A stretch of DNA of 64,000 nt from Bradyrhizobium lablabi. GTDB lineage: Bacteria > Pseudomonadota > Alphaproteobacteria > Rhizobiales > Xanthobacteraceae. Positions 1 through 8,652 of the stretch are shown here, piece by piece. Both the position numbers and the translations under genes were made by a program. The stretch covers positions 930,001 to 994,000 of the forward strand of contig NZ_JAFCJK010000002.1 in NCBI RefSeq assembly GCF_018131005.1, read 5' to 3'. Numbering within the stretch: the stretch's first letter is position 1; every line of letters begins with the position of its first letter. Below the pieces are notes generated by a model that was not told the origin of the DNA, did no database searches, and saw nothing but the letters and a program-made list of their open reading frames with translations.

Positions 1-2
1 TC

Positions 3-404
3 GGTACCGCGAATTCCGTTAACGGCTTGCGCGCGCTCTGGCGCGGCCTGCTGAAGTCCAAGGCCAATGCGCCGCTGACTGCGCTGCGGCCGATCATCGT
101 GATCAAGGAAGCGACCAATGGACCCGGCATGCAGCTCCGATTGGTCGCAGGACCGCTGAACGATGCCGGCACCGCCGCCAAGATTTGTGCGGGCCTGAGC
201 CTGAACCAGCGGCCCTGCGAGACCGCGATCTATGACGGCCAGCGCCTCACCATGCAGGCGGACGAGCCGCCGCCTGCAGCCAGCAAGCCGCCGCAGCACC
301 GGCGGGTCTATCCGAAGCGCGCGGCCGCGCCTCCGGCTGTGGAGGAGCCGAAGAAACCGGAGCCGTCGACATTCTCCTCGCTGTTCGGCCGTAATAGCCA
401 ATAA
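3..404 (+). CDS. SPOR-like domain protein, 3' part (cut by left edge)
   Basis: The reading frame is open to the first base of the window, so the true start lies upstream; the TTG at 27 is only the first start-like codon. The visible 133 residues contain a stretch (residues about 25-85) with the pattern of a SPOR fold: a hydrophobic beta strand, the segment RLVAGPLNDAGTAAKICAGL (counterpart of the SPOR V-GPF--A--A--ICA pattern), and a second strand with paired cysteines. After that comes a Pro/Ala/Lys-rich tail ending in a short Phe/Leu stretch. SPOR domains bind denuded peptidoglycan at septa, but the missing N-terminus prevents any firm role. Related proteins occur as conserved hypotheticals in Bradyrhizobium. 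The link to SPOR is inferred from pattern alone. Confidence 0.7.
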   Translation, partial: GTANSVNGLRALWRGLLKSKANAPLTALRPIIVIKEATNGPGMQLRLVAGPLNDAGTAAKICAGLSLNQRPCETAIYDGQRLTMQADEPPPAASKPPQHRRVYPKRAAAPPAVEEPKKPEPSTFSSLFGRNSQ

Positions 405-500
405 TCAGTTGCGGCAACATCTTGTGGCCAATTTCGCACCCATTTTCGCTAATCTTTGACGTGGCTTGTCCCGCATCCCGTTCCCGACCATATTGCTGCG

Positions 501-881
501 ATGAAGAAAGCCCCGTTCCGCCTTACCCCCTACCAGGTCCAGTTCCTGCTGATCGTCGGCTTCGTCACGGTCGGCTACGCGCTTTATGTGCGCTACCTCG
601 CGATCGAGCTCTCGACCGTGGCGCTCGCCTGCGACGCAGGACTGCAGACCATGGCCTGCAAGGCGCGCGCCCTCGCGACCGTGTTGTTCAAGAACTCGGT
701 GTTCGGCACAGTGGCGCTCGTTATCGCCGTGCTGCACGTGATGCGGCCATCGATCGTGCTCCTGACCGGCGGGTTGATCGCCGCCGGCCTTGGCATCGTG
801 CTCTACAACATTGTGCTATCGGGGATCGCGATCGGGCTGCTCATCCTGGGTTTTGCGCGGCCCGCGCCCGCCACAGCGTAG
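501..881 (+). CDS. Small inner-membrane protein, unknown function
   Basis: The protein has 126 residues with three or four hydrophobic segments: about residues 12-32 (FLLIVGFVTVGYALYV), 62-80, 84-105 and 107-120. Two cysteines (ALACDAG, MACKARA) sit in the loop after the first helix. The start at 501 is preferred over an open extension to 456 because the extension reads through non-hydrophobic, intergenic-looking sequence and 501 begins with a typical basic MKKA terminus. Its end overlaps the 3' end of ndvC on the opposite strand by about 40 bases, so the two genes converge tail to tail. No catalytic motif is visible. Membrane location is secure and function unknown. Confidence 0.75.
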   Translation: MKKAPFRLTPYQVQFLLIVGFVTVGYALYVRYLAIELSTVALACDAGLQTMACKARALATVLFKNSVFGTVALVIAVLHVMRPSIVLLTGGLIAAGLGIVLYNIVLSGIAIGLLILGFARPAPATA

Positions 882-2466
882 CGGCCAGTAACAGGTACAT
901 CACGCAGGTCCAGTCCGATTGCCAGTTGGTCGTCCCCTCGTTGAAGAGGGTATAGATCGCGCAGATGGTCAGCAGGCCGGCGAATACGGATTCCGCGATC
1001 GGGCGCGTGCCCTGTTGCGGGCGGTTGAGCATGGTCAGGAGCGCGAAAGGCACCACGGCCATGGTGAGCGAGGCATAGGGGAAATCCCGGTAGCGCGGGT
1101 CGAAGGTGAAGCCGAGCGCGGTTTGCGCCGCGATCACCGTGGTCACGACCAGCACGATCGCGAGCAGCACCGCCAGCACGCCCTTGCCGCGATAGTCGCG
1201 CGGCCCGAGCAATTCCAGGAAGGTTGGCAGCGCGCGGCCCGCGATCAGCGCATGCGCCACCAGGAGCGGCGAGGCGATCGCCGCTGTCAGCAGCGCGCCC
1301 CATAGCAGCCAGCCGCCGATGCCGTAGCTCTCATAGTACATCTTGTCGGCGGCGATCCCGAGCAGCGCGCCCGCCGTCGTCGCGGACACGCCGACCGCGA
1401 TCCAGGACGAAAGCCGCGGCGTCCAGGGCCTGCGCCGCAGCGTCAGCCATGCCGCGAGGAAGGTGAAGGCGCTGAGCACCATGCCGCAGCCCATCTGGAT
1501 CCTCCAGGCGGGGAAGTTGCTGATGGGGACGCCAGGCGGATACTTCACCTGCCGCTTCACCGCGTCGAACAGGCCCCAAAAGCCACCAACGGTGCCCTCG
1601 AGCTGGCGCTTCCACGGCTGGTCGTAGGCCTCGATCAAGTTGACGCGAAAGCCCTCGCGCTTGGCCAGATCGAGAATCTCGGAGACGATCCGCGCCTGGT
1701 TGGTGCGCGACGGCAGCGCACCCTCGCGCATCCGCCCCGCGCTCGGCCAGCCGGTTTCGCCAATCAGGATCTCCTTGCCCGGGAACGCCACCGCCATACG
1801 CTTGCGGATGTCATCGACATGGCCGGCGGCGAACTTCGCCTTGATCGGCACGTCTTCCCAATACGGCAGGATATGGATGGTGACGAAATCAACCGCGTCG
1901 TAGATTTCGCGGTTCTTCAACCAATATTCCCAGACATCGGCATAGGTCACGGGCACATCGACCTGTGCCTTGACCGCACGGATGTTTGCCGCGAGGTCGG
2001 CCGTCGTCATCTCACCACGCAGCAGTACCTCATTGCCGACGATGAGCGAGGTGATCACCCCTGGATATTCCTTGGAGAGGCGGACGGCGATCGCGATCTG
2101 CTGCAAGTTCTTGAAGCGGTTGCTGCCGAGCCAGATGCCTTGCATCACCTTCAGCCCGGCCTTTGCCGCCACGCCCGGCACCTGATCGAGACCGTTCTCG
2201 ATCGAATAAGTGCGCACGCAGTCGGTGACCTTGGCGAGATCAGTCAGGTCCTGCTCGATCTGTTCGACCGGGATGTGAGTGCCAGGCTCCAGCGGCGTCT
2301 GGGCACCGCGAAACGGCGTATAGGACACGCATTGCAGCTTTGCGGCAGGATCGATCGGGGCGCGCGCAAGCGAGATCGGCGTAGCGAGCCACCACCACAC
2401 AGCTGCGATTACACAAAGAGATATCGGGAGAAGCGCCAGCGGCGTACGAAGCGAAATCGGTTCCAT
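841..2466 (-). CDS. ndvC: NdvC-like GH17 beta-glucan transferase/synthase, membrane protein
   Basis: The protein has 541 residues. It has an N-terminal membrane anchor (residues 8-28), a glycoside hydrolase family 17 domain at about 45-340, and five or six C-terminal transmembrane helices. GH17 catalytic residues are visible: the acid/base Glu146 in IVGNEVLLRGE and the nucleophile Glu237 in IGETGWPSAG. In Bradyrhizobium, NdvC of about this size is needed for cyclic beta-(1,3),(1,6)-glucan, probably for the beta-1,6 linkages; these glucans serve osmoadaptation and nodule development. The gene diverges from ndvD and ndvB, which share the intergenic promoter region. The only Shine-Dalgarno-like GGAGG abuts the ATG with almost no spacer, which is unusual, but no better downstream start exists. 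Family assignment is firm; the exact enzymatic step is from knowledge of the locus. Confidence 0.9.
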   Translation of the reverse strand: MEPISLRTPLALLPISLCVIAAVWWWLATPISLARAPIDPAAKLQCVSYTPFRGAQTPLEPGTHIPVEQIEQDLTDLAKVTDCVRTYSIENGLDQVPGVAAKAGLKVMQGIWLGSNRFKNLQQIAIAVRLSKEYPGVITSLIVGNEVLLRGEMTTADLAANIRAVKAQVDVPVTYADVWEYWLKNREIYDAVDFVTIHILPYWEDVPIKAKFAAGHVDDIRKRMAVAFPGKEILIGETGWPSAGRMREGALPSRTNQARIVSEILDLAKREGFRVNLIEAYDQPWKRQLEGTVGGFWGLFDAVKRQVKYPPGVPISNFPAWRIQMGCGMVLSAFTFLAAWLTLRRRPWTPRLSSWIAVGVSATTAGALLGIAADKMYYESYGIGGWLLWGALLTAAIASPLLVAHALIAGRALPTFLELLGPRDYRGKGVLAVLLAIVLVVTTVIAAQTALGFTFDPRYRDFPYASLTMAVVPFALLTMLNRPQQGTRPIAESVFAGLLTICAIYTLFNEGTTNWQSDWTCVMYLLLAATLWRARAAQNPG

Positions 2467-2707
2467 CCTCCGGGGGACCGTCGAATTAGCCGGTCAGCGC
2501 CCGTCTGCCAAGAGCGGGAATTGGTCAATACCATGGATGTCCTGCGACAGTTTTGCGCTGGAGCGATAAAGTTGTGAGTTTGCTGGACAAAATCCAAAAT
2601 TCCGGTCATGGGATTCCACCAGCGTCTCCGCCGCACTGGAGACCTATTTGGACGGCATCACGCGGGCCGTCGAAATTGTCTTCGGGCACCAATTTATCGG
2701 GGAATGC

Positions 2708-3301
2708 ATGCGTCGACGGCTGGTTGAGTTGAAGAATAGTGTTTTGCGCCGCCTCGCCGTAACGGGCCTTGCGCTCCTGATGGGAGCCGGCGGCGCCTAC
2801 GCCCAGAGCGGCACGCCCAATCCACAGGACCAGGCCAAGCAGCAGTCTGGCAATCCGCCCGATGCCAACGCTGCCAAGGAAAACAACCAGCGCAAGACCG
2901 ACGAATTCGTCGAGGCGCAACAGGTGATCAACGGCCCGGCCGGCAACCCGGAATGCGTCTGGCTTGGCCGTCGCGTCGTCCGCCTGATGTGGCTCGACGA
3001 CCTCGACACCGCCTTCCGCCACCTCGACCTCTACGATCGCTTCGGCTGCCCGGGCGGCCACGTCCAGGCCACCTTCCGCTGCCTGACCCGGTTTGGCGCC
3101 CAGATCGACGACAAGGTGCCGCGCAGCCTTGATGGCCGCATCCATGCCTGCTGGATCAACCCGGGCGCCCAGCCTCAGGCCGCCGCGGCGGCCTCGCCCG
3201 CGCCGACAGCAGCGACAGCCGGCAATGCGGCGCCCGCACCGGCCGCCTCGCCCTCGCCTGCGCCAGCTCCCTCGGCGTCGCCCGCACAACCGGCGAAATA
3301 A
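2708..3301 (+). CDS. ndvD: NdvD-like exported protein of the beta-glucan cluster
   Basis: The protein has 197 residues with a signal peptide (basic MRRR start, hydrophobic core LAVTGLALLMGAGG, likely cleavage after AYA). A Gln/Asn-rich stretch follows, then a compact region at about 70-145 with conserved-looking cysteines (NPECVWLGRR, DRFGCPGG, FRCLTR, HACWIN), and a low-complexity Ala/Pro tail. It lies between divergent ndvC and codirectional ndvB, the position reported for B. japonicum ndvD, which is also required for cyclic beta-glucan synthesis. The ATG at 2708 is chosen over an in-frame extension to 2648 because the signal peptide begins there. Naming rests on position and size, not on a remembered sequence. 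The four Cys suggest disulfides in the periplasm. Confidence 0.7.
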   Translation: MRRRLVELKNSVLRRLAVTGLALLMGAGGAYAQSGTPNPQDQAKQQSGNPPDANAAKENNQRKTDEFVEAQQVINGPAGNPECVWLGRRVVRLMWLDDLDTAFRHLDLYDRFGCPGGHVQATFRCLTRFGAQIDDKVPRSLDGRIHACWINPGAQPQAAAAASPAPTAATAGNAAPAPAASPSPAPAPSASPAQPAK

Positions 3302-3492
3302 CGGTATCGCGCGATGGCGCGGCGGCGGATTTTTTCGCAGCGGGAGCAGCTTACGCCCTCAAAACGCCACGGCGCCGTACCAGTTGTTTAATCGCGCGGT
3401 AGAGATATCTTTACACTTGCCGGCGTGTTCGGTCGAACCCAGGGGACGGGTTCGCTTTATCCTCAATCTTGGCCCCGTATGGTTTAACCGCG

Positions 3493-6168
3493 ATGCGCGC
3501 CGTCGTCGCCGTTCTGTTGCTCGTCACCGCCACCCACGCCGCGCTTTGGGGTTTGTTCCAGGAGAAGCAGTCGGCGCCCGATTTCCACGGCATGTTGCCG
3601 AGCGTCTCCTACGCACCGTTCGAGGGAACTTCGCACCCGGACGTCGACAACATCCCGCAGGCCGAACGGATTCGCGCCGACCTCAAGCGGCTGTCGACGA
3701 TGACGCGCGCGATCCGTCTCTATTCCTCGACGGGCGGTGTCGAGCTGGTCCCACCGATCGCGGCCGAGTTCGGGCTGAAGGTCATGCTCGGCGCCTGGAT
3801 CGACAAGAATGACGACCGCAACAACCGCGAGATAGATGCGGCGATCAACCTCGCCAAGCGCAACAGCAACGTGATCGGCGTCGTTGTCGGTAACGAGACC
3901 ATCTACCGTGGCGAGCAGAAGGTCGACGACCTGATCGAACTGATCAAGCGCGTCAAGAAGTCGGTCAACGTTCCCGTCACCACGGGCGAGATCTGGAACA
4001 TCTGGCGCGACTTCCCGCAGCTCGCCAATTCCGTCGACTTCATCGCCGCCCACGTGCTGCCTTATTGGGAAAACTTCACCGACAAGCAGGCGGTCGACCA
4101 GGCGGTGGACCGCTTCAACCTGCTGCGCGACCTGTTCCCCGGCAAGCGCATCATGATCGCCGAGTTTGGCTGGCCGAGCCAGGGCTACAATTTGCGCAAC
4201 GCCGAGCCCGGCCCGTTCCGGCAGGCTTCCGTGCTCCGGAACTTCGTCACCCGTGCCGAAGCCATCGGCATGGATTACAACATCGTCGAAGCGATCGATC
4301 AGCCGTGGAAGTTCTTTGAAGGCGGCGTCGGCCCTTACTGGGGAATTCTCGACGCCGACCGTGAGCCGAAATTCTCCTGGACCGGCCCGATCGTGAATCC
4401 AGACTACTGGAAACTTGCGGCGATCGCCGTCCTTGTCGGACTCTTCATGTCGCTGCCGATCCTGCGGCTGGAGTCGCCGACTCCGATGCAGGCGCTGCTA
4501 CTGTCTGCGGCCGCCAACGGCGTCGGCGCCTGGGTCGCGACCGTCTTCTCCTACTGGAACACGCACTATTTCGTCTGGGGCTCGGCCTTCGCGCTCGGCC
4601 TTGGCCTCGTGCTGTTGGTTCCGCTGGTGCTGATCGCGATGGCGAGGATCGAGGAGATCGCGGCGGTTGCCTTCGGCCGCGGCCCCCGCCGCCTGATCAA
4701 CCGGAGCGCGCAGCTTGCGCCGACCGCCATCGGCGAGAACGTCGCGTTCCCGAAGGTCTCGATCCATATTCCAGCCTATTACGAGCCGGTCGAGATGCTG
4801 AAGCAGACGCTCGATGCGGTCTCGCGGCTCGACTATCCGAATTTCGAATGCGTCTGCATCATCAACAACACGCCGGATCCCGAATTCTGGCAGCCGATCC
4901 AGGACCACTGCCGCGCACTCGGTGAGCGCTTCAAGTTCATCAACGCCGAGAAAGTTCAGGGCTTCAAGGCGGGCGCGCTGCGCATCGCGATGGACCGCAC
5001 CGCGGCCGATGCCGAAATCATCGGCATCATCGACGCCGACTATGTCGTGCATCCGGACTGGCTCAAGGACCTCGTGCCGGTGTTCGCCGATCCGCGCGTC
5101 GGCCTGGTGCAGGCGCCGCAGGAGCATCGCGACGGCGACCGCTCGCTGATGCACTACATCATGAACGGCGAATATGCCGGCTTCTTTGACATCGGAATGG
5201 TTCAGCGCAACGAGGCGAATGCCATCATCGTGCACGGAACGATGTGCCTGATCCGCCGTGCCGCGATGGACAAAGCCGGCGGCTGGTCCAGCGACACGAT
5301 CTGCGAAGATACCGATCTCGGCCTCACCATCCAGCAGCAGGGCTGGCTCACGCACTACACCAATGTGCGCTACGGCGAGGGCCTGCTGCCTGATACCTAC
5401 GAGGCGTTCAAGAAGCAGCGACATCGCTGGGCCTATGGCGGCTTCCAGATCGTGAAGAAGCACTGGCGGCGCTTCCTGCCGAAGGCAAGCCGGTTGACGC
5501 CCGATCAGCGCCGCGAATTCTCGCTGGGCTGGCTCAATTGGCTCGGTGCCGAGAGCCTCGGCGTCGTGGTCGCCATCCTCAACCTGATCTGGGTGCCGAT
5601 CGTCGCCTTTGCCGACATCGCGATCCCCGACAAGATCCTGACGCTGCCGATCATCGCCTCCTTCATCGTGTCGCTGGTGCATTTCGTCGCACTCTATCGT
5701 CTCAGGGTGAACATCAAGGCCGGCCAAATGCTGGGCGCCATGATCGCCGCGATGAGCGTGCAGTGGACTGTGTCGCGCGCGGTGGCGCAGGGCCTGATTA
5801 CAGAGCATCTTGCCTTCGCGCGCACATCCAAGGGTGGCCTGTCGCGGATGTCGATCGAGTTTCAGGCATTCTGGGAGGCCGTGATCGGCGTGCTGCTCCT
5901 GGTGGGCGCGGCAGTGCTGATCGCCACCAACGGCTTCAAGCAGGTGCGCGAGATCTATATCTTCGCGGGCGTGCTGGTGCTGCAAAGCTTGCCTTTCCTG
6001 GCCGCGGTCGCGATCGCGATCCTGGAGAATTCGCGCATCAACGAGTTCGCCTTCTGGCGCAACAGCGCGGTGCGGACGGCGGAACTTATCGGCTTGCGCC
6101 CGGTCAGCCTGCCATCGGTCGCTGCCCCGTCCCAACCGGTCACTTCGGAAATCCGGCGGGACGGCTGA
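3493..6168 (+). CDS. ndvB: Cyclic beta-(1,3),(1,6)-glucan synthase NdvB (GH17 + GT2)
   Basis: The protein has 891 residues and a bifunctional layout. After an N-terminal anchor, a GH17 domain spans about 25-315, with acid/base Glu135 in VVGNETIYRGE and nucleophile Glu224 in IAEFGWPSQG. Two transmembrane helices follow, then a processive family 2 glycosyltransferase (about 415-690) with Asp514-Ala-Asp516, Glu605-Asp606 (EDTDLG) and the Q-x-x-R-W motif at 642-646. Several C-terminal helices close the pore region. Expected activity is polymerisation of UDP-glucose into a beta-glucan, with the GH17 half remodelling or cyclising the chain. The ATG at 3493 begins a hydrophobic segment; an in-frame TTG lies at 3469. 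Length and architecture match the roughly 100-kDa B. japonicum NdvB. The gene stands alone on the plus strand after ndvD. Confidence 0.93.
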   Translation: MRAVVAVLLLVTATHAALWGLFQEKQSAPDFHGMLPSVSYAPFEGTSHPDVDNIPQAERIRADLKRLSTMTRAIRLYSSTGGVELVPPIAAEFGLKVMLGAWIDKNDDRNNREIDAAINLAKRNSNVIGVVVGNETIYRGEQKVDDLIELIKRVKKSVNVPVTTGEIWNIWRDFPQLANSVDFIAAHVLPYWENFTDKQAVDQAVDRFNLLRDLFPGKRIMIAEFGWPSQGYNLRNAEPGPFRQASVLRNFVTRAEAIGMDYNIVEAIDQPWKFFEGGVGPYWGILDADREPKFSWTGPIVNPDYWKLAAIAVLVGLFMSLPILRLESPTPMQALLLSAAANGVGAWVATVFSYWNTHYFVWGSAFALGLGLVLLVPLVLIAMARIEEIAAVAFGRGPRRLINRSAQLAPTAIGENVAFPKVSIHIPAYYEPVEMLKQTLDAVSRLDYPNFECVCIINNTPDPEFWQPIQDHCRALGERFKFINAEKVQGFKAGALRIAMDRTAADAEIIGIIDADYVVHPDWLKDLVPVFADPRVGLVQAPQEHRDGDRSLMHYIMNGEYAGFFDIGMVQRNEANAIIVHGTMCLIRRAAMDKAGGWSSDTICEDTDLGLTIQQQGWLTHYTNVRYGEGLLPDTYEAFKKQRHRWAYGGFQIVKKHWRRFLPKASRLTPDQRREFSLGWLNWLGAESLGVVVAILNLIWVPIVAFADIAIPDKILTLPIIASFIVSLVHFVALYRLRVNIKAGQMLGAMIAAMSVQWTVSRAVAQGLITEHLAFARTSKGGLSRMSIEFQAFWEAVIGVLLLVGAAVLIATNGFKQVREIYIFAGVLVLQSLPFLAAVAIAILENSRINEFAFWRNSAVRTAELIGLRPVSLPSVAAPSQPVTSEIRRDG

Positions 6169-6386
6169 CCCCAGCCCTTGGACTGCGGCGGACAGGCGGG
6201 TCGGACCGGTTCAACAAGCCACCCCAAGCGCCAGTCGCGCGACGGGAATTCCTTGATGCGGGGCGACGCGATTGGGACCGCCGGCGCTATTGACCCGATG
6301 GGCCCTGCCCCCTACACAGCGCGGACCGGCAGATGATCCGGGACCTGCACGCATCGGAAGGTTCTTGGGGAGATGCTTGGGTGAGT

Positions 6387-6462
6387 GAGCTCGTAGCTCA
6401 GGCGGTAGAGCACGTGACTTTTAATCATGGGGTCGAGGGTTCGAGTCCCTCCGAGCTCACCA
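6387..6462 (+). tRNA. tRNA-Lys (anticodon UUU)
   Basis: A complete 76-nt cloverleaf can be drawn. The acceptor stem GAGCTCG (6387-6393) pairs with CGAGCTC (6452-6458), the discriminator is A6459 and CCA is encoded (6460-6462). The D arm holds TAGCTCAGGCGGTAGAGCA, the anticodon loop is CTTTTAA with anticodon TTT, and the T arm reads GAGGG-TTCGAGT-CCCTC. It marks a boundary: conserved ndv genes lie upstream and an IS remnant plus accessory genes begin within 30 bases downstream. No duplicate of its 3' end was found elsewhere in the window. Confidence 0.97.
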
Positions 6463-6483
6463 AGCAAGCTTGTCCGACCCGGA

Positions 6484-6950
6484 GAGATGGGTAACGGAAC
6501 GTACCTAAGACATGGGTGACAACCTCGTGCCGAACGGGTTGTCGAGGGGCTGCAAGGTTTTCTGCTCCAGATCGCAATATCCGAGATCATAGTGCATGAA
6601 GCTGACGAGCCAAATGCCGTCGTCGACCTCCTTGATGCCGAGCTTTTGTCCGGCCAGCACGGTGGAGAGGTCGATCCGCTTGCGATGCAGGCAGAGACGT
6701 CCGCAGGCGGTGACGAGCACCTCGCGATCGTGGAACGGATAGGTTGGTTCCGGCAGGCCGGCATAGCCACCCGGTGAGGCGGTGTAGCGTTCGGCGAGGC
6801 AGTTCATGTCGAGGGCCTCGTGTGGACGCTCGGCGTTGAACTCGCGGAGGAAGGCGTCGAAGCGTTCCTGCTGCTGCAGGCTGTTAGCGCCCGGTGGTCG
6901 GGTGGTCTCCTTTTTGAGGGTGAGGTGCATGCGGACGTGCCGCCGGGTCT
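6484..6950 (-). mobile_element. IS481-family transposase remnant (C-terminal part)
   Basis: The minus-strand frame ending at 6505 encodes about the last 145 residues of an IS481-like integrase-core transposase. It is recognisable from LTLKKETTRPPG, LREFNAERPHEALDM (with the third catalytic Glu region), YPFHDREVLVTACGR, LSTVLAGQKLGIKEVDDGIW and the C-terminus NPFGTRLSPMS. Homology starts near 6945 (HVRMHLTLKK); the N-terminal helix-turn-helix and the first two Asp of the DDE triad are missing, so it cannot transpose. The element end near 6480-6500 lies just after tRNA-Lys. A second, shorter and more decayed copy lies at 41598-41787. Confidence 0.85.
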
Positions 6951-7019
6951 TCACATAGAAGATATTGAAGGGCATCGCCTCGCACGCCATTGTCAAGCGG
7001 AAGGCTTCACAACGTAAGG

Positions 7020-7145
7020 TTGCGCGAACAGGCTAACAGACTACCTCCAGGTCCGGAGCGGGAGGTGTTGCTGAAGAGAGCGCGACACGACGAAGCCGCC
7101 GCCCATATTGCGGAATGGCTGGCGTCGCCGGGTTCAGATCGCTGA
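7020..7145 (+). pseudogene. Remnant of a small conserved protein
   Basis: A 41-codon frame beginning at TTG 7020 reads LREQANRLPPGPEREVLLKR and ends EWLASPGSDR. The pattern LREQA--LPPGPERE-LL--AR recalls the C-terminal half of short Bradyrhizobium hypotheticals of about 60 residues. The N-terminal part is absent, probably lost through the adjacent IS481 insertion or deletion. Charged helix with no membrane segment. Whether it is still translated is doubtful. Confidence 0.4.
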
Positions 7146-7211
7146 CTAGATCGTTGACCTAAGAGTGAGCCCGCAGAGTAAGCCCGCCTCAGTTTGCGAC
7201 CTCTTTCATGC

Positions 7212-7337
7212 TCAGCCTAGCCGCGACTGCACAAGTGACATGATCATCAGGGTGCCGATCAGAACCGCCGGACCGCAGCTGACCGCAGCGGCTATCCAAA
7301 GTTCCGGCTCGCGCATGATCTTGTAATCGTCGTCCAT
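7212..7337 (-). CDS. 41-residue single-helix membrane peptide
   Basis: The start at 7337 (ATG) is preceded by a good Shine-Dalgarno GGAGAA about eight bases upstream, and the stop is at 7212. The peptide begins with a polar acidic MDDDYKIMREPE and continues into one hydrophobic helix (about residues 14-36, WIAAAVSCGPAVLIGTLMIM). It belongs to the size class of tiny one-helix proteins common in this window (43148, 44052, 59994). No known function. The coding call rests on the ribosome site and coherent topology only. Confidence 0.5.
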   Translation of the reverse strand: MDDDYKIMREPELWIAAAVSCGPAVLIGTLMIMSLVQSRLG

Positions 7338-7656
7338 GGCAAAGTTCTCCACGAAGACCGATGGGTCAACGGGAAGGATCCGGAGACGTTCCCATTACGC
7401 CCGCCGGCACGCAGCAGAGTTCCTCGCACGCTTACTGTTGAGCTACAAACGAAGCCCGCCATTCGCGACGGGCTTGAAGTTCCAGGGAGAAGCATCGTGA
7501 AGATGCTCGTAGAACGTATCACGAGTAGCGTCCCAGCGGTGTTGCGTGACTGGCACTGTGGATAAGAAAGCCAAGTGCTTAGAAATCCAAACGGGAGTTG
7601 CTTTCGTTCGCCCGTTCCGATTGGATTCCAACTGGGGCCGACCGAGCTTCAGAATC

Positions 7657-7863
7657 ATGAGCAGCGGACCATATCCAGTAAGGACCGTCACCATCACGGT
7701 CTGCGGTGTCGCGCACCACGGAACATATTTCGTTCAAGGGTCGGTGGTGCAGGTACGATCCGTGCTCGGCGCCAAAGCGACTCAGATCGGAACGTCGCCG
7801 CGGGAAATGATCGCCAAACTACTTCTTTCAGAGCTAGTACGCGGTGCCAGCGCAGACGATTAG
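7657..7863 (+). CDS. Small hypothetical protein
   Basis: The protein has 68 residues. A valine-rich beta-type stretch (VRTVTITVCGVAHHGTYFVQ, then VVQVRSVLGAKATQIG) precedes a helix (SPREMIAKLLLSELVRG). The frame is open back to a GTG at 7546, but the ATG at 7657 is preferred because the coherent beta-rich part begins there. It resembles short Bradyrhizobium conserved hypotheticals with an HGTYFVQGS-type core. No ligand-binding motif. It stands alone between a membrane peptide on the other strand and a secreted protein. Confidence 0.5.
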   Translation: MSSGPYPVRTVTITVCGVAHHGTYFVQGSVVQVRSVLGAKATQIGTSPREMIAKLLLSELVRGASADD

Positions 7864-8154
7864 GGCACCTCCGCCAAGCGCAGAATTGCCCCGCTGAGGG
7901 CGCGCCTGAGTCGGGGACGAGAAATGGTTCAAGGAGAACGACCCCGAGGGCGTGGCGTTCGCATATGAGGTTCTGGAGTGAGCCGCATAGGCCACGCGGT
8001 GCCGCCTAGCAGGTTTACGCGGTGTCCCAGTTTGTTCCGGTCGTTCCACACCCCGATAGCCGACGAAAAAAACAACCCGAACTGATTCGCTTTTCGCCCG
8101 ACCCTCTCCTATCTTGGACCCCGGTTAGTGGAGTTCTCGAAGAAGGAGAGTTCT

Positions 8155-8499
8155 ATGAAGTGGGTGTCAATTCTCTTCGGCATCGGGACGGCGTTTGTTG
8201 CGACCGCAAGCTCGGCGCAGCCCATCAATCTGACTGGCGTCTACCAATGCATTCAGATGTGTCGCGGAAATCTGCCGGCTCACATCACGCAGAACGGTGC
8301 CGAAATCAATCTACTGACTGAAGCCGGTCAGCCGTCGAAGGCATGGCCGGATGCATTATGGCCGGCAAATCGCATCTGGATTGAGTCATTGGATCAAAGC
8401 GCCGTTTATTCGCCCGACGGCATGCTTGTTCAATTCGATAGCGGAACAATCTGGCGGCGTGACCTGGGCCCGGTAGTTCGGCTTCGTCCGCGCCGATAG
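8155..8499 (+). CDS. Secreted small hypothetical protein
   Basis: The start ATG at 8155 follows GAAGGAGAG, one of the clearest ribosome sites in the region. The 114-residue product has a signal peptide (MKWVSILFGIGTAFVATASS, cleavage after AQ) and a mature part of about 94 residues with a Cys pair (YQCIQMCRG), a probable beta-sandwich pattern (IWIESLDQSAVYSPDGMLVQFDSGTIW, not continuous in function) and a basic end RLRPRR. It is likely periplasmic with one disulfide. No family recognised. Confidence 0.7.
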   Translation: MKWVSILFGIGTAFVATASSAQPINLTGVYQCIQMCRGNLPAHITQNGAEINLLTEAGQPSKAWPDALWPANRIWIESLDQSAVYSPDGMLVQFDSGTIWRRDLGPVVRLRPRR

Positions 8500-8652
8500 C
8501 TCTATCGCGTCTCACGAATCGGCATTGATGGCATCGCCCTCCCGGCGAACGGGCCCAGGTGACGGGCCTGTGACCCAAACCTGACTCTCCAAGCCAAGCT
8601 TAAGCCGCTAGTAACTGGGCTTGTGGACTTGACGCGCGTTCGAATGAAGGCG

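Noticed and set aside
4498..6135. Long open frame (about 545 codons) antisense to ndvB
   Set aside because: It lies wholly opposite the GH17/GT2 gene and is rich in Asp, Arg and His, the usual result of reading the complement of GC-rich codons. No ribosome site or domain.
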